Source of the DNA: Phytoactinopolyspora halophila
GTDB lineage: Bacteria; Actinomycetota; Actinomycetes; Jiangellales; Jiangellaceae
DNA length: 64,000 bases
Assembly (NCBI RefSeq): GCF_003287285.1
Contig: NZ_QMIG01000010.1
Location: 1-64,000 of the forward strand
Reading direction: 5' to 3'
Shown piece after piece: positions 51,788-60,866 of this stretch. The first letter of the stretch is position 1. Every line of letters starts with the position of its first letter. The notes below the pieces were generated by a model. The model saw only the letters and a program-made list of their open reading frames with translations. It was not told the DNA's origin and searched no databases. The position numbers and the translations under genes are program-made.

Positions 51788-53595
51788 ATGGCTGGAACGG
51801 TTGGCGACTACGTCCTGCAGCGACTCCGCGAATGGGGTGTGGAGTACGTTTTCGGCTACCCCGGTGACGGCGTAAACGACATCGTGGCCGCGTTCGGCCG
51901 GGCCGACGACGATCCCGATTCATCCAGTCGCGACACGAGGAGATGTCGGCGTTTCAGGCGGTGGGTCACGCGAAGTTCAGCGGCACGGTCGGTGTGTGCC
52001 TCTCGACGTCCGGGCCCGGGGCAGTGCACCTGCTGAACGGGCTGTACGACGCCAAACTCGACCACGTGCCCGTCGTCGCCGTGGTCGGACAGACCGCGCG
52101 CACCGCGATGGGCGGGAGCTACCAGCAAGAAGTAGATCTGCAGACCCTGTTCAAGGACGTGGCGTCGGAGTACCTGGTCGAGGTCAACGTTCCCGAACAA
52201 TTGCCCAACGCCCTCGACCGTGCCATCCGCACTGCCCAGTCCCGGCAGGCGCCGACGGTGGTGATCATCCCCTCCGACGTTCAGGAGGAGCCATACGTCT
52301 CACCCCAGCATGAGTTCGCTCACGTCCCATCGAGCCCACCGAGCTCCTCCAGGTCGGTCATGGTTCCACCGGACGACGAGGTGGCTGCGGCGGCCGAGGT
52401 GCTGAACGCGGGTGAGAAGGTGGCGATCCTGGTCGGCCAGGGTGCCCGCAACGCAGCCGAGGAAGTCGTGCTCGTCGCCGACACGACGGGAGCAGGCGTG
52501 GCGAAGGCACTGCTGGGCAAGGACGTGCTGTCGGACACCCTCCCGTACGTGACCGGTGCCATCGGCCTGCTGGGAACGCGCCCCAGCTACGAGCTGATGC
52601 GAGATTGCGACACCCTGCTCATCGTCGGGTCCAATCTTCCGTACTCGCAGTACCTGCCGGAGTTCGGCCAGGCGCGTGCCGTTCAGATCGACATTGACGG
52701 AAGCATGATCGGGCTGCGGTACCCCACGGAGGTGAACCTCGTCGGCGAGGCCAAGGCAACGCTGCGCATGCTGCTGCCGTTGCTGGAGCGCAAGGAGGAT
52801 CGCTCGTGGCGCACCTTCGTCGAGGGCGAAGTGGCTTCCTGGTGGTCGACGCTAGAGCAGCAAGCCATGCTCGAAGCGCGCCCGGTGAACCCCATGCGCG
52901 TGGTGCACGAGCTGTCCGAGCAGGTCCCGGACGACGCGGTCGTCACGGCAGATTCGGGCTCCTCGACGAACTGGTACGCGCGCAACCTGCGGATGCGTGG
53001 GAGGATGCGCGGCTCGCTGTCCGGGACGCTTGCCAGCATGGGCGCCGGCGTGCCGTATGCCATCGGGGCCAAGTTCGCCTACCCGGAGCGGCCGGTCATC
53101 GCGCTGGTGGGAGACGGCGCGATGCAGATGAACGGCCTGGCCGAGCTGCTCACCATCGCCAGCTACCGGGGCCGATGGGAAGATCCGCGGCTGGTGGTGT
53201 GTGTCTTCCACAACAACGATCTCAACCAGGTGACGTGGGAATTGCGCGCGTTGGGTGGCGCTCCCAAGTTCGAGGAGTCGCAGAACCTCCCGGACGTGTC
53301 GTATGCCCAGTTCGCTACGGAGCTCGGCTTGGAGGGCCTCACCGTCGACGCGCCGGACCAGCTGGCCAGCGCGTGGGATCGGGTGCTGACGGCGGACCGC
53401 CCGGCCGTGCTGGATGTCGCGTGTGACCCGGCGGTGCCCCCGATTCCGCCGTCGGCCACGTTCGATCAGATGACGTCGACCACACAGGCGCTCCTGAAGG
53501 GCGATCCTGAAGCCTGGCGTGTCCTGGTGCAGGGAACGAAGACCAAACTGCAGGAGGCGGTTCCCTCCATCAGGAAGCCGGGCAGTTCCCGATAG
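51788..53595 (+). pseudogene. TPP-dependent pyruvate oxidase/dehydrogenase-like enzyme, frameshifted
   Basis: Thiamine-pyrophosphate enzyme of the PoxB type, ~602 residues. The N-terminal part (GDYVLQRLREWGVEYVFGYP then GVNDIVAAFGRADDDP) is in one frame and the rest (FIQSRHEEMSAFQAVGHAKF onwards) is in another; one base is missing near 51921. The lost join includes the glutamate that activates TPP (in SRHEE). Downstream all is intact: TPP site GDGAMQMNG and NNDLNQVTWE. ATG 51788 has GGGAGGAAG upstream. Either a recent pseudogene or a base-calling error. Confidence 0.82.
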
Positions 53596-53698
53596 GTGCA
53601 GCTGGCCCAGGCCACTTTTGTCGAACTGGCACTGTTACCGGGCCAGTCGATAGCTCACGATAGTCCTCGGATCATCACGCCCTGACGAGAGGACGATC

Positions 53699-53983
53699 AT
53701 GTGGCTGCACGCGGGCGCGCTGCACGAGCTCGCCCACCGGCTTGCCGAGCGCGGACCGGCCGCCGTCGAAGACGAGCTCGCCGAGCTGGAAGCCGTGGCC
53801 TCGGCGGCAGGGGTCAGCTCGGTATTGCTCGCGATCATGGGGGACGGGCGCGAGCCCGCCATCGCCCGGCAGCGTGCCTTCGCGCAGGTTGTCGCGCGGC
53901 TGAACTGGCCGCGGGAGATAACTCTGCCCGGCAGCAGCCAGGTACCGGAGCGCCCCGCAGGTGGTAGGGTCGCCACCCCATGA
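53699..53983 (+). CDS. Small hypothetical protein, 94 aa
   Basis: Unknown family. Good start: ATG 53699 behind GAGAGGACG. Mostly helical with acid-rich middle (HELAHRLAERGPAAVEDELA) and a tail PREITLPGSSQVPERPAGG. Its stop overlaps the racemase ATG by 4 nt, so the two proteins are coupled. Confidence 0.7.
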   Translation: MWLHAGALHELAHRLAERGPAAVEDELAELEAVASAAGVSSVLLAIMGDGREPAIARQRAFAQVVARLNWPREITLPGSSQVPERPAGGRVATP

Positions 53984-54702
53984 AGCATCTCGGCATCCTC
54001 GCGCACAGCATCGAGGGGGCGGCGCTGTGCATGCGGGCGTTCTGCCAGCATGGATCCTCCGAGATTGGAACGCACCTCCACCCGGACGTCACCCTTGACT
54101 GCATCGCAATGGGGCACAGCATGCCGGCATGGGACGCCGGAGATCATGCCAGCATCCGCACGACGCTCGCGACCAGTGTGGAACGTCTCGCAGCCGCCGG
54201 TGCCGACTTCTTTGCCTGCCCGGACAACACCGCGCACCTGGCGCTGGAGGCCGACGGGAACACCCTCGCGCTGCCAGGACTGCACATCGCCGACGTCGTC
54301 GCGGCACGGGCGGCACGAACGGGATGCCACAAGGTGGGCGTGCTCGGAACGACGTACACGATGGATGGTGATCTGTATCCGCGTGCACTGTCCCGGCACG
54401 GTATCGAGGCGATGGTCCCCGGAGCCCGCGACAGGGAAACCATCAACGGCATCATCTTCGACGAACTGGTAGAGGGAATCTTTACCGACGCGTCGCGGGC
54501 GCGCTATGTCGAGATCATCGCCGAGCTCGAACAGCGGGGATGCGACGCGGTAGCGCTCGTCTGTACGGAGATCCCGTTGCTCGTCGACGCCGCGTCGTCA
54601 CCGCTTCCAATCCTGGATTCGACCCGGCTGCTCGCGCGGGCCGCGTTCGACGTCGCGGTGGGCAATCGACCGATGCCGGAATGGCGCGGAGGCCCCGCGT
54701 GA
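53980..54702 (+). CDS. Aspartate/glutamate racemase family protein, 240 aa
   Basis: PLP-independent racemase fold with two catalytic cysteines: FACPDNTAH (~residue 80) and VCTEIPLLVD (~187). The N-terminus LGILAHSIEGAALCMRAF is typical of YgeA/aspartate-racemase-like proteins. Substrate may be Asp, Glu or a hydantoin-type compound; not resolvable. Coupled to the 94-aa protein upstream. Confidence 0.9.
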   Translation: MKHLGILAHSIEGAALCMRAFCQHGSSEIGTHLHPDVTLDCIAMGHSMPAWDAGDHASIRTTLATSVERLAAAGADFFACPDNTAHLALEADGNTLALPGLHIADVVAARAARTGCHKVGVLGTTYTMDGDLYPRALSRHGIEAMVPGARDRETINGIIFDELVEGIFTDASRARYVEIIAELEQRGCDAVALVCTEIPLLVDAASSPLPILDSTRLLARAAFDVAVGNRPMPEWRGGPA

Positions 54703-54705
54703 GTG

Positions 54706-55302
54706 TCATCTCGTCGCTGGCGCCATGCTGATCTCGGCGAGCAGCGATTCGGGGTCACGGGCCAACGCCAGGTCACCGAGGGACACCACGCCGAGCGGGC
54801 GGCCGTTCTCGTCGACGACGGGTAGCCTGCGTACGGCCCGCCCGCGCATGAGGTTGATGGCCTCGTCGAACGGTGTCACCGGCGTCACGACGGCGATCGC
54901 CTCGCTGCAGATGCCGCCGATCGTGGTCTCGTTCGGATCGGCACGCTCGGCGAGGACGCGAATCGCGATGTCCCGATCGGTGACGATGCCGTGGAGCACG
55001 TCCTGCTCGACCACGAGGACGTCGCCGACGTTCGCGTCGCGCATGGCCCGCGCGGCGTCGACGATGGATGTGGCCCCAGGAAGCGCGACGATGTCCGTGG
55101 CCATGACGTCACCTACCGTCTGGTCCCCGACGCCCGCGGCCAGTTCTCCCGCGTAAGACTCGGGATCGTCATCGGCCGGTGGCTCGGGTGCGCGCCATTC
55201 CTCGGCACGGACCAGCCGATCCGCCTGTTCCAGACCGTGCAGCTCATGCTTGAGTTCTTGATCCTGCCGGGGACCGTGCTTGTCGCTTCCACGCTCGGCC
55301 AT
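54706..55302 (-). CDS. CBS-domain protein, 198 aa
   Basis: Two CBS motifs: VGDVMATDIVALPGATSIVD then VGDVLVVEQDVLHGIVTDRD, and GICSEAIAVVTPVTPFDEA with RAVRRLPVVDENGRPLGVVS. The N-terminal ~60 residues are hydrophilic (GPRQDQELKHELHGLEQADR). Likely nucleotide-sensing. The stop faces the racemase stop with a 3-bp gap. ATG 55302 has GGGAGATCC upstream. Confidence 0.93.
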   Translation of the reverse strand: MAERGSDKHGPRQDQELKHELHGLEQADRLVRAEEWRAPEPPADDDPESYAGELAAGVGDQTVGDVMATDIVALPGATSIVDAARAMRDANVGDVLVVEQDVLHGIVTDRDIAIRVLAERADPNETTIGGICSEAIAVVTPVTPFDEAINLMRGRAVRRLPVVDENGRPLGVVSLGDLALARDPESLLAEISMAPATR

Positions 55303-55401
55303 CGGATCTCCCTTCCGTCCTGTTTCCCGGCGAGGTGGGCCTCGTCGGAAGCCGTCGTGTGCTAGATACCCAGGACGGGCAGGACGAATCGAGCGTGACC
55401 C

Positions 55402-55965
55402 TCACAAATCCAGCCGCATCCGCGGACGTGCCGGGTAGGGGCGGGCGACCTCGGTGAATCCGGCGCTCGTGTACACGGACAGCGGGCCGAAGTACAGCTC
55501 GGCTGCGGAGACGGATGTGCGGGCGGACGGGTCGACGGCATAGGCCTCGATCGTTCTGGCGTCGTGGGCACGAGCCAGGTCGATCGCGCCCTGCAAGAGC
55601 GCCGAGGTCATGCCACGGCGGCGATGGCCGACGGTGACGACGAAACACGTCACCGACCACACCCCGTCGTCATCGCCGGATCCCGCGAGCGGGGAACGAC
55701 GCAGACGCGGGTACGAGCTCTTCCGAGCGATCGCGCACCACCCGACGGGCGTGCCGTCCGTGTAGGCGAGAACACCGGGCGGTACGTCTTGTCGGCACAC
55801 CTGCTCGCGCAGCATCTCCCGCCGCGTGTCGACCGTCGACGCGTGCCAGTCTTTCCTGCGCATCATAAAGTACTGGCACCAGCATCGCGACGGGTCGCCG
55901 CGGGTACCCATGACGGCGGCGACGTCCTCCCACCGGTCCGCCGTCGCCGGTTGCACCGTATACAT
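55402..55965 (-). CDS. GNAT N-acetyltransferase, 187 aa
   Basis: GNAT fold: acceptor side WCQYFMMRRKDWHASTVDTR, CoA loop VTVGHRRRGMTSALLQGAID, and C-terminal GFTEVARPYPARPRMRLDL. Belongs to the group often annotated as GNAT with an N-terminal WCxYF motif; substrate unknown. Divergent from rtcB. Confidence 0.9.
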   Translation of the reverse strand: MYTVQPATADRWEDVAAVMGTRGDPSRCWCQYFMMRRKDWHASTVDTRREMLREQVCRQDVPPGVLAYTDGTPVGWCAIARKSSYPRLRRSPLAGSGDDDGVWSVTCFVVTVGHRRRGMTSALLQGAIDLARAHDARTIEAYAVDPSARTSVSAAELYFGPLSVYTSAGFTEVARPYPARPRMRLDL

Positions 55966-55981
55966 CGTCGCTCCTCAAAAT

Positions 55982-56004
55982 CCGATGGGAATTCCCCACA
56001 TCGG
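55982..56004. promoter_or_regulatory. Nested palindrome between GNAT and rtcB
   Basis: CCGATG (55982-55987) and CATCGG (55999-56004) flank GGGAATTCCC, itself a perfect palindrome, in the 81-bp divergent gap. Candidate operator for rtcB or the GNAT gene; the binding protein is unknown. Confidence 0.45.
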
Positions 56005-56046
56005 TCGATCAGACTGTGATGAGCGGTCATGCGTCAAGGAGGTTCC

Positions 56047-57468
56047 GTGCACGTCGAGGAGGAAAGCCCGTACCGGCTCCGGATCGAACGTCGAGAAGGC
56101 ATGCGCGTTCCGGGTATCGTCTTCGCGTCGCGGGCGCTCATTCCCGAACCGGCGCAGGACAAGTCGCTCACGCAGGTGGCCGCGGTGGCGACGTTGCCTG
56201 GCATCGTCGGTGCATCGTACGCGATGCCGGACGTGCACTGGGGGTATGGCTTTCCCATCGGCGGTGTCGCCGCTACCGATGTTGCGGAGGGTGGGGTCGT
56301 CTCCCCGGGCGGCGTGGGGTTCGACATCTCCTGCGGAGTGCGGTTGCTCGCGGCCGACGTGGATCGCGCTCGGATCGCCCCGGTCATTGACACCTTGATG
56401 GATCGCCTCGACGAGTCCACGCCACGCGGGCTCGGCCGGGGAGCGGTCTGGCACGTGCGCGATCCGGAGAAGGAGCTTCGGGCCGTATTACGTGACGGCG
56501 CGGGCTACCTCGTCGATCGCGGGTACGGAGTCCAGCGTGATCTCGACCGCTGCGAGGATCGCGGCGGTGTCGCCGACGCGGCGCCGGAGCACGTGAGTTC
56601 CCGGGCCATCGAGCGGGGTCGTGATCAGCTCGGCAGCCTCGGGTCCGGCAACCACTTTCTCGAGGTGCAGGCCGTGGACGAGATCTACGACGAGTCGGCT
56701 GCGGCAGCGTTTGGCCTGCGCATGGGCCAGGTATGCGTGATGATCCACTGCGGTTCCCGGGGTCTCGGACACCAGGTGTGCACCGATCACGTGCGGACCA
56801 TGGAGAAGGCGATGCGTCGGTACGGCATCCAGGTGCCGGATCGGCAGCTCGCGTGTGTTCCCGTCGAGTCGCCGGAAGGCGAGGCGTACATGGGAGCCAT
56901 GGCCGCGGCGGCCAACTACGGCCGGGCCAACCGGCACCTGCTCGGTAATGCCGTGCGGCACGCGTTCGAATCAGTCGTCGGTGCCGGCGTGGACCTGGTC
57001 TATGACATCTCGCACAATCTCGCCAAGCTCGAGAACCACGAGGTCGACGGCTCCCGGCGCAGCCTGTGCGTGCACCGCAAGGGAGCGACCCGGGCGCTGC
57101 CGCCCGGACACGCCGAACTTCCCGACGATCTCGATCCGGTCGGCCAGCCGGTGCTGATCCCCGGGACGATGGGTACGTCGTCGTACGTGCTGGCCGGTGT
57201 GCCGGGCGGGGACGCCTTCTTTTCCACCTGTCATGGCGCGGGGCGTGCGCAGAGCCGGCACCAGGCTGCACGCGGCACCAGCGGGCGGTTGCTTCGCGAC
57301 CAGCTACAGGACCGGGGGATCAGGGTGCGCGGAGCGTCGTGGCGCGGGCTCGCCGAGGAGACCCCGACGGCGTACAAGGACGTTTCCGAGGTCGTGGCGG
57401 CCAGCGAGGGCGCGGGCCTGTGCCGCACCGTGGCGCGGCTGGTGCCGCTGGGCGTCGTCAAGGGATAG
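56047..57468 (+). CDS. rtcB: RtcB-family RNA-splicing ligase, 473 aa
   Basis: GTP- and Mn2+-dependent ligase joining 2',3'-cyclic-phosphate or 3'-phosphate RNA ends to 5'-OH. Motifs: [33 protein letters not shown] (metal-binding cysteine), [34 protein letters not shown] and the guanylylated histidine in [16 protein letters not shown] 56047 behind AAGGAGG is preferred to ATG 56029. Converges on the archease gene, its known activator. Confidence 0.95.
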   Translation: MHVEEESPYRLRIERREGMRVPGIVFASRALIPEPAQDKSLTQVAAVATLPGIVGASYAMPDVHWGYGFPIGGVAATDVAEGGVVSPGGVGFDISCGVRLLAADVDRARIAPVIDTLMDRLDESTPRGLGRGAVWHVRDPEKELRAVLRDGAGYLVDRGYGVQRDLDRCEDRGGVADAAPEHVSSRAIERGRDQLGSLGSGNHFLEVQAVDEIYDESAAAAFGLRMGQVCVMIHCGSRGLGHQVCTDHVRTMEKAMRRYGIQVPDRQLACVPVESPEGEAYMGAMAAAANYGRANRHLLGNAVRHAFESVVGAGVDLVYDISHNLAKLENHEVDGSRRSLCVHRKGATRALPPGHAELPDDLDPVGQPVLIPGTMGTSSYVLAGVPGGDAFFSTCHGAGRAQSRHQAARGTSGRLLRDQLQDRGIRVRGASWRGLAEETPTAYKDVSEVVAASEGAGLCRTVARLVPLGVVKG

Positions 57469-57504
57469 GTCGTCGTGGGCGGTGGCGTGGGATCGCTGGC
57501 TGCG

Positions 57505-57954
57505 TCAGATGTCGATGGTGACCGAGCAGATCCATTGATCGTCCTGCTTTGCCACGCTCAGTTCGTGTAACGCCACCGCCTTCGGAACGGCACCCATGGT
57601 GGCGACCGCTTCCGTCCGGACCATCGACAGCCGTGCCAGCAGACCCGATGAGTCCTCGTGGACGGCCACGTTTCGGGGTATCTCACCGTGGGCGTCCATG
57701 CGGTAGATGATCTCGTCGAGAAGGGCGACGAGCTGGTCCTCGGCGGGGCCGCTGGGAATCGCGAATTCGCGTACCCCCGCCGCCTCTGCCCGTGTCAGGT
57801 CGGCAAAGCTCCCCACCAGGGCGTGTGCGGCTTCGCCGAGGCACCCGGTGAGGGCGGGCGACCACGCCTCGATTCGAAGATCGGCGGTGTGTGGCACGAC
57901 GTGATGTCCGCTCGGCGGCGCTGGCTGGCTCTCGCGGGTCCTGTCGTTCCTCAC
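57505..57954 (-). CDS. Archease, 149 aa
   Basis: Activator of RtcB that speeds guanylylation and turnover. The family opening VVPHTADLRIEAWSPALTG, the middle LVALLDEIIYRMDAHGEIP and the C-terminal KAVALHELSVAKQDDQWICS then VTIDI carry the conserved histidine and aspartates of the metal site. GTG 57954 is the likely start, although the spacing to GGAGG is poor. Converges on rtcB with 36 bp between. Confidence 0.9.
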   Translation of the reverse strand: MRNDRTRESQPAPPSGHHVVPHTADLRIEAWSPALTGCLGEAAHALVGSFADLTRAEAAGVREFAIPSGPAEDQLVALLDEIIYRMDAHGEIPRNVAVHEDSSGLLARLSMVRTEAVATMGAVPKAVALHELSVAKQDDQWICSVTIDI

Positions 57955-58056
57955 GCCTCCATTGTGTACGCATGCTGTGCAGGGGTGCCGGTTGTGGCGC
58001 TCGACGGCCGTCGTGTAGGGCCACCGGTACGGGGACGGGAATGGCACACTGAAGGC

Positions 58057-58593
58057 ATGCAGGATGACGGCACGTCTGGTCCGCGCATCGTCCTGGAGCG
58101 CGGCGACATCACGGAACAGCAGGTGGACGCCGTGGTGAACGCGGCGAACAGCGGCCTGATGGGCGGCGGTGGTGTGGATGGTGCGATCTTGCGAGCCGGT
58201 GGCGCACCACAACGCGAGGCACGCAAGGCGCTGGTCGAGCGGATCGGTTCGCTTCCCACGGGCCGGGCGGCGGCTTCGGACGCCGGTGACATGCCAGCCC
58301 GGTGGGTTATCCACGTCGTCGGGCCGGTCTGGTCGAAGCAGGAGGATCGCTCGGAGCTACTGGCGTCGTGCTACCGCAATGCGCTCGCCGTGGCAGACGA
58401 GCTGGGGGCACGCTCCGTGGCCTTTCCGGCGGTCTCGGCCGGCGTCTACGGTTGGCCCCTGGACTCGGCGGCGGAGATCGCGGTAACGACGGTGACGTCG
58501 ACGCCCACCCACGTCTCCGAGGCCCGTTTCGTACTGTTCGACGACGCTGCTTACGCCGCCTTCACCCGCGCGGCGGGGAGCCTGCCTGGCTGA
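58057..58593 (+). CDS. Macrodomain protein (ADP-ribose-binding), 178 aa
   Basis: MacroD/YmdB-like fold: VLERGDITEQQVDAVVNAAN, GGGGVDGAILRAGG (ADP-ribose loop), VIHVVGPVWSK and PAVSAGVYGWPLDSA. Predicted to hydrolyse ADP-ribose adducts or ADP-ribose-1''-phosphate. It diverges from archease with 100 bp between. Next to RNA-repair genes it may clean ADP-ribose cyclic phosphates left by 2'-phosphotransferase; inferred. Confidence 0.94.
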   Translation: MQDDGTSGPRIVLERGDITEQQVDAVVNAANSGLMGGGGVDGAILRAGGAPQREARKALVERIGSLPTGRAAASDAGDMPARWVIHVVGPVWSKQEDRSELLASCYRNALAVADELGARSVAFPAVSAGVYGWPLDSAAEIAVTTVTSTPTHVSEARFVLFDDAAYAAFTRAAGSLPG

Positions 58594-58642
58594 CCGTCGG
58601 TGGAATCCGGACCGGTTCGCCGAGGCAGGCCCCGACGCGGCG

Positions 58643-60232
58643 CTACGGGGCGACGTACTCTTCCGCACCGTGCGCGTGCGTGTCCGTGTCCATGTCGGTG
58701 TCAATGTCCGTGTGCGTTCGCGGCGTCCGCAGCAGCCGCAGAGCCAGGACCGTGACGATGGCCGCGACGGCGGCACCGACGCCAGCGACGACGTTCAGAC
58801 CGTTCGTGAACGCTTCGCGCGCCGGTCCGAGCAGCTGGTCGGCCAGCTCCGCGGGCAGGTGATCGGCAACGGTCACGGCTCCGGCGAGCGTGTCGCGGGC
58901 GGTGTCTGCCGCCCCGGCGGGGACGGCCTCGGGCACGGTCACCTGGCGGCGGTAGACCGCCGTGCCGAGGCTTCCCAGGAGCGCTACGCCCATGGCGATG
59001 CCGAACTCGCCACTCGTTTCCGACATCGATGCTGCCTGGCCGGCCTTCTGGGGTGGCACGGAACCGACGACGATGTCGGTGACCAGCGCGGCGCCCGGTC
59101 CCAGCCCGATGGTGGCAATCACCAGGCCAGCAAGAACAGTCGCGGTCCCGCTCGTCGCACCGACCTGGGTCAGCAGGGTGAACGCGATCGCGGCCAGTGC
59201 CATGCCGCCGCCGATCACGTAGCCGCGCCCGATCCGCTGTGCCAACGGCGGCCCGAGCATGGTTCCGACGATCATGCCGAGTGCCGGGGGGATCAGCAGC
59301 AGCCCGGCATTCAACGGAGAACGGCCGTCGACAAGCTGCAGGAACTGGCTGATGAACAGGAACATGCCGCCCATGGCCAGGGCACCGGCGGACATGACAC
59401 CGAGCGCGGCTCCGAACGAGGGATTGCGAAAGAGACGCAGGTCCAGCAGGGGGTCGGGCAGGCGGAGCTGGCGTCGTGCGAACCCCACGCCGACGACGAC
59501 ACCAGCGGCGATGGCGGCGAGCGGTCCCGTGGCGAGGCCGTCCTTGGCGAGCTCCTTCAGCCCGAAGATGATCGGCAGGATGCTCGCCAGCGACAGGGCA
59601 ACGCTGGTGAGGTCGAGCTTTCCGGCGGACGGGTCGCGGAACTCGGGGAGGAGCAGGGGGCCCGTCACCAAGAGGATGAGCATCACGGGGACGCCCAGCA
59701 GGAACGCTGAACCCCACCAGAACGACTGGAGCATGATGCCGCCGATCGCGGGCCCGATCGCCGTGCCGCCCATGAAGCAGCTCATCCACGTGGCGATGGC
59801 CATGGCGCGCTGTTTCGGATCCGTGAACATGTTGCTGATCAGGGCAAGTGTCGACGGCATGAGGGTCGCGCCGGCGACGCCCAGGAGCGTGCGCGCGATG
59901 ATCAGCATCTCGGCGCTGGTCGAGTACGCGGCGAACACGGAGGCGATGCCGAAGGCGGTGGCGCCGATCAGCAACAGGCGGCGGCGCCCGATCCGGTCAC
60001 CGAGCGTGCCCATCGTGATCAGGAAACCGGCGAGCATGAACCCGTAGATGTCCGTGATCCACAGCAGCTGGCTGCTGCTGGGTTGCAGGTCGGCGGCGAT
60101 GTGCGGCAGCGCCAAGTACAAGACGCTCATGTCGAGCGACAGGAGCAGTGTCGGGAGGGCGAGCACCGCCAGGCCGATCCATTCGCGTCGGCCGGCTCGG
60201 GTTTCCCTCGCCGTAGAGATGTCCATGTGCAT
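58643..60232 (-). CDS. DHA2-type MFS drug efflux transporter, 529 aa
   Basis: Fourteen-helix proton-drug antiporter of the QacA/SmvA type. N-terminal motif LDMSVLYLALPHIAADL and loop GTLGDRIGRRRLLL; motif C LLGVAGATLMPSTLALIS. The C-terminal tail HTDIDTDMDTDTHAHGAEE alternates histidine/threonine with aspartate and could bind metal. ATG 60232 has AAAGGAC upstream. Upstream lies hairpin copy C and a 23-bp palindrome. Confidence 0.93.
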   Translation of the reverse strand: MHMDISTARETRAGRREWIGLAVLALPTLLLSLDMSVLYLALPHIAADLQPSSSQLLWITDIYGFMLAGFLITMGTLGDRIGRRRLLLIGATAFGIASVFAAYSTSAEMLIIARTLLGVAGATLMPSTLALISNMFTDPKQRAMAIATWMSCFMGGTAIGPAIGGIMLQSFWWGSAFLLGVPVMLILLVTGPLLLPEFRDPSAGKLDLTSVALSLASILPIIFGLKELAKDGLATGPLAAIAAGVVVGVGFARRQLRLPDPLLDLRLFRNPSFGAALGVMSAGALAMGGMFLFISQFLQLVDGRSPLNAGLLLIPPALGMIVGTMLGPPLAQRIGRGYVIGGGMALAAIAFTLLTQVGATSGTATVLAGLVIATIGLGPGAALVTDIVVGSVPPQKAGQAASMSETSGEFGIAMGVALLGSLGTAVYRRQVTVPEAVPAGAADTARDTLAGAVTVADHLPAELADQLLGPAREAFTNGLNVVAGVGAAVAAIVTVLALRLLRTPRTHTDIDTDMDTDTHAHGAEEYVAP

Positions 60233-60258
60233 CGGGTGCGGTCCTTTCACGAATCCAC

Positions 60259-60315
60259 CCGATGATCATGAACAGAAACGGTCCGGTGAGAACCACGAGT
60301 GTTCATGATCATCGG
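60259..60315. repeat. Dispersed hairpin element, copy C
   Basis: Arms CCGATGATCATGAACA (60259-60274) and TGTTCATGATCATCGG (60300-60315) are perfect over 16 bp; the core spacing is again 27 nt (60274-60300), with partial internal pairing (GGT/ACC). It lies between the MFS gene and the VOC operon, in the divergent gap. Confidence 0.88.
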
Positions 60316-60353
60316 AAGGGGGTGGTCGATGAGGCAGACCCCCGGCGGACGCG

Positions 60354-60376
60354 AAACTCATCGCGGCGATGAGTTT
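60354..60376. promoter_or_regulatory. 23-bp perfect palindrome, candidate operator
   Basis: AAACTCATCGC-G-GCGATGAGTTT is symmetric over 11-bp arms. It lies in the gap between the divergent MFS pump and the VOC/sigma genes, which suits a TetR- or MarR-type operator or the site of another regulator. No regulator gene is adjacent. Confidence 0.65.
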
Positions 60377-60467
60377 TCGGTCGCGGCCCTGTCTGTACTC
60401 GGTGACAGGCACCTACGGCGCAAGTTCGCCGGCAGCAAGCTCGCCGGCACAGAACAGGAGACGCGAG

Positions 60468-60860
60468 ATGAAGAAACCGAGCCTGGACAGCATCCTGCTG
60501 GCAAGCACCGACCCGGAACGGCTCCGTGCCTGGTACGCGGCTGCATTCGACCCGGCAGAAGACACGGTCGTCGACCAGTATCGGGTACTCACGTTCGGCG
60601 GGTTCCACATGCTGATCGATCAGCGGGACGATGTCGAGCCGACGAATCCCGAACCGGGACGGGTGATCCTGAACTTCGACGTCGCCGATGCCCGCACCGT
60701 GGTCGCGCGCCTCGAACAGGCGGGAACGCAATGGCTCGCCGAGCTGGAAGACCGCCACGGCAGCCTGTTCGCGACGGCGATCGACCCGGACGGCAACTAC
60801 GTCCAGATCATCCAGCTCAGCGAGGAGCACCGGCAGGCCATGGAAGCGGCGACGGTATAG
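60468..60860 (+). CDS. VOC-family protein, 130 aa
   Basis: Single vicinal-oxygen-chelate domain: LDSILLASTDPERLRAWYAA, GGFHMLIDQRDDV, and IDPDGNYVQIIQLSEEH at the end. ATG 60468 has AGGAGACG upstream. First gene of a plus-strand unit with the second VOC gene and the ECF sigma factor. Likely enzymatic (dioxygenase or isomerase) function unknown. Confidence 0.9.
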   Translation: MKKPSLDSILLASTDPERLRAWYAAAFDPAEDTVVDQYRVLTFGGFHMLIDQRDDVEPTNPEPGRVILNFDVADARTVVARLEQAGTQWLAELEDRHGSLFATAIDPDGNYVQIIQLSEEHRQAMEAATV

Positions 60861-60866
60861 GGGACG

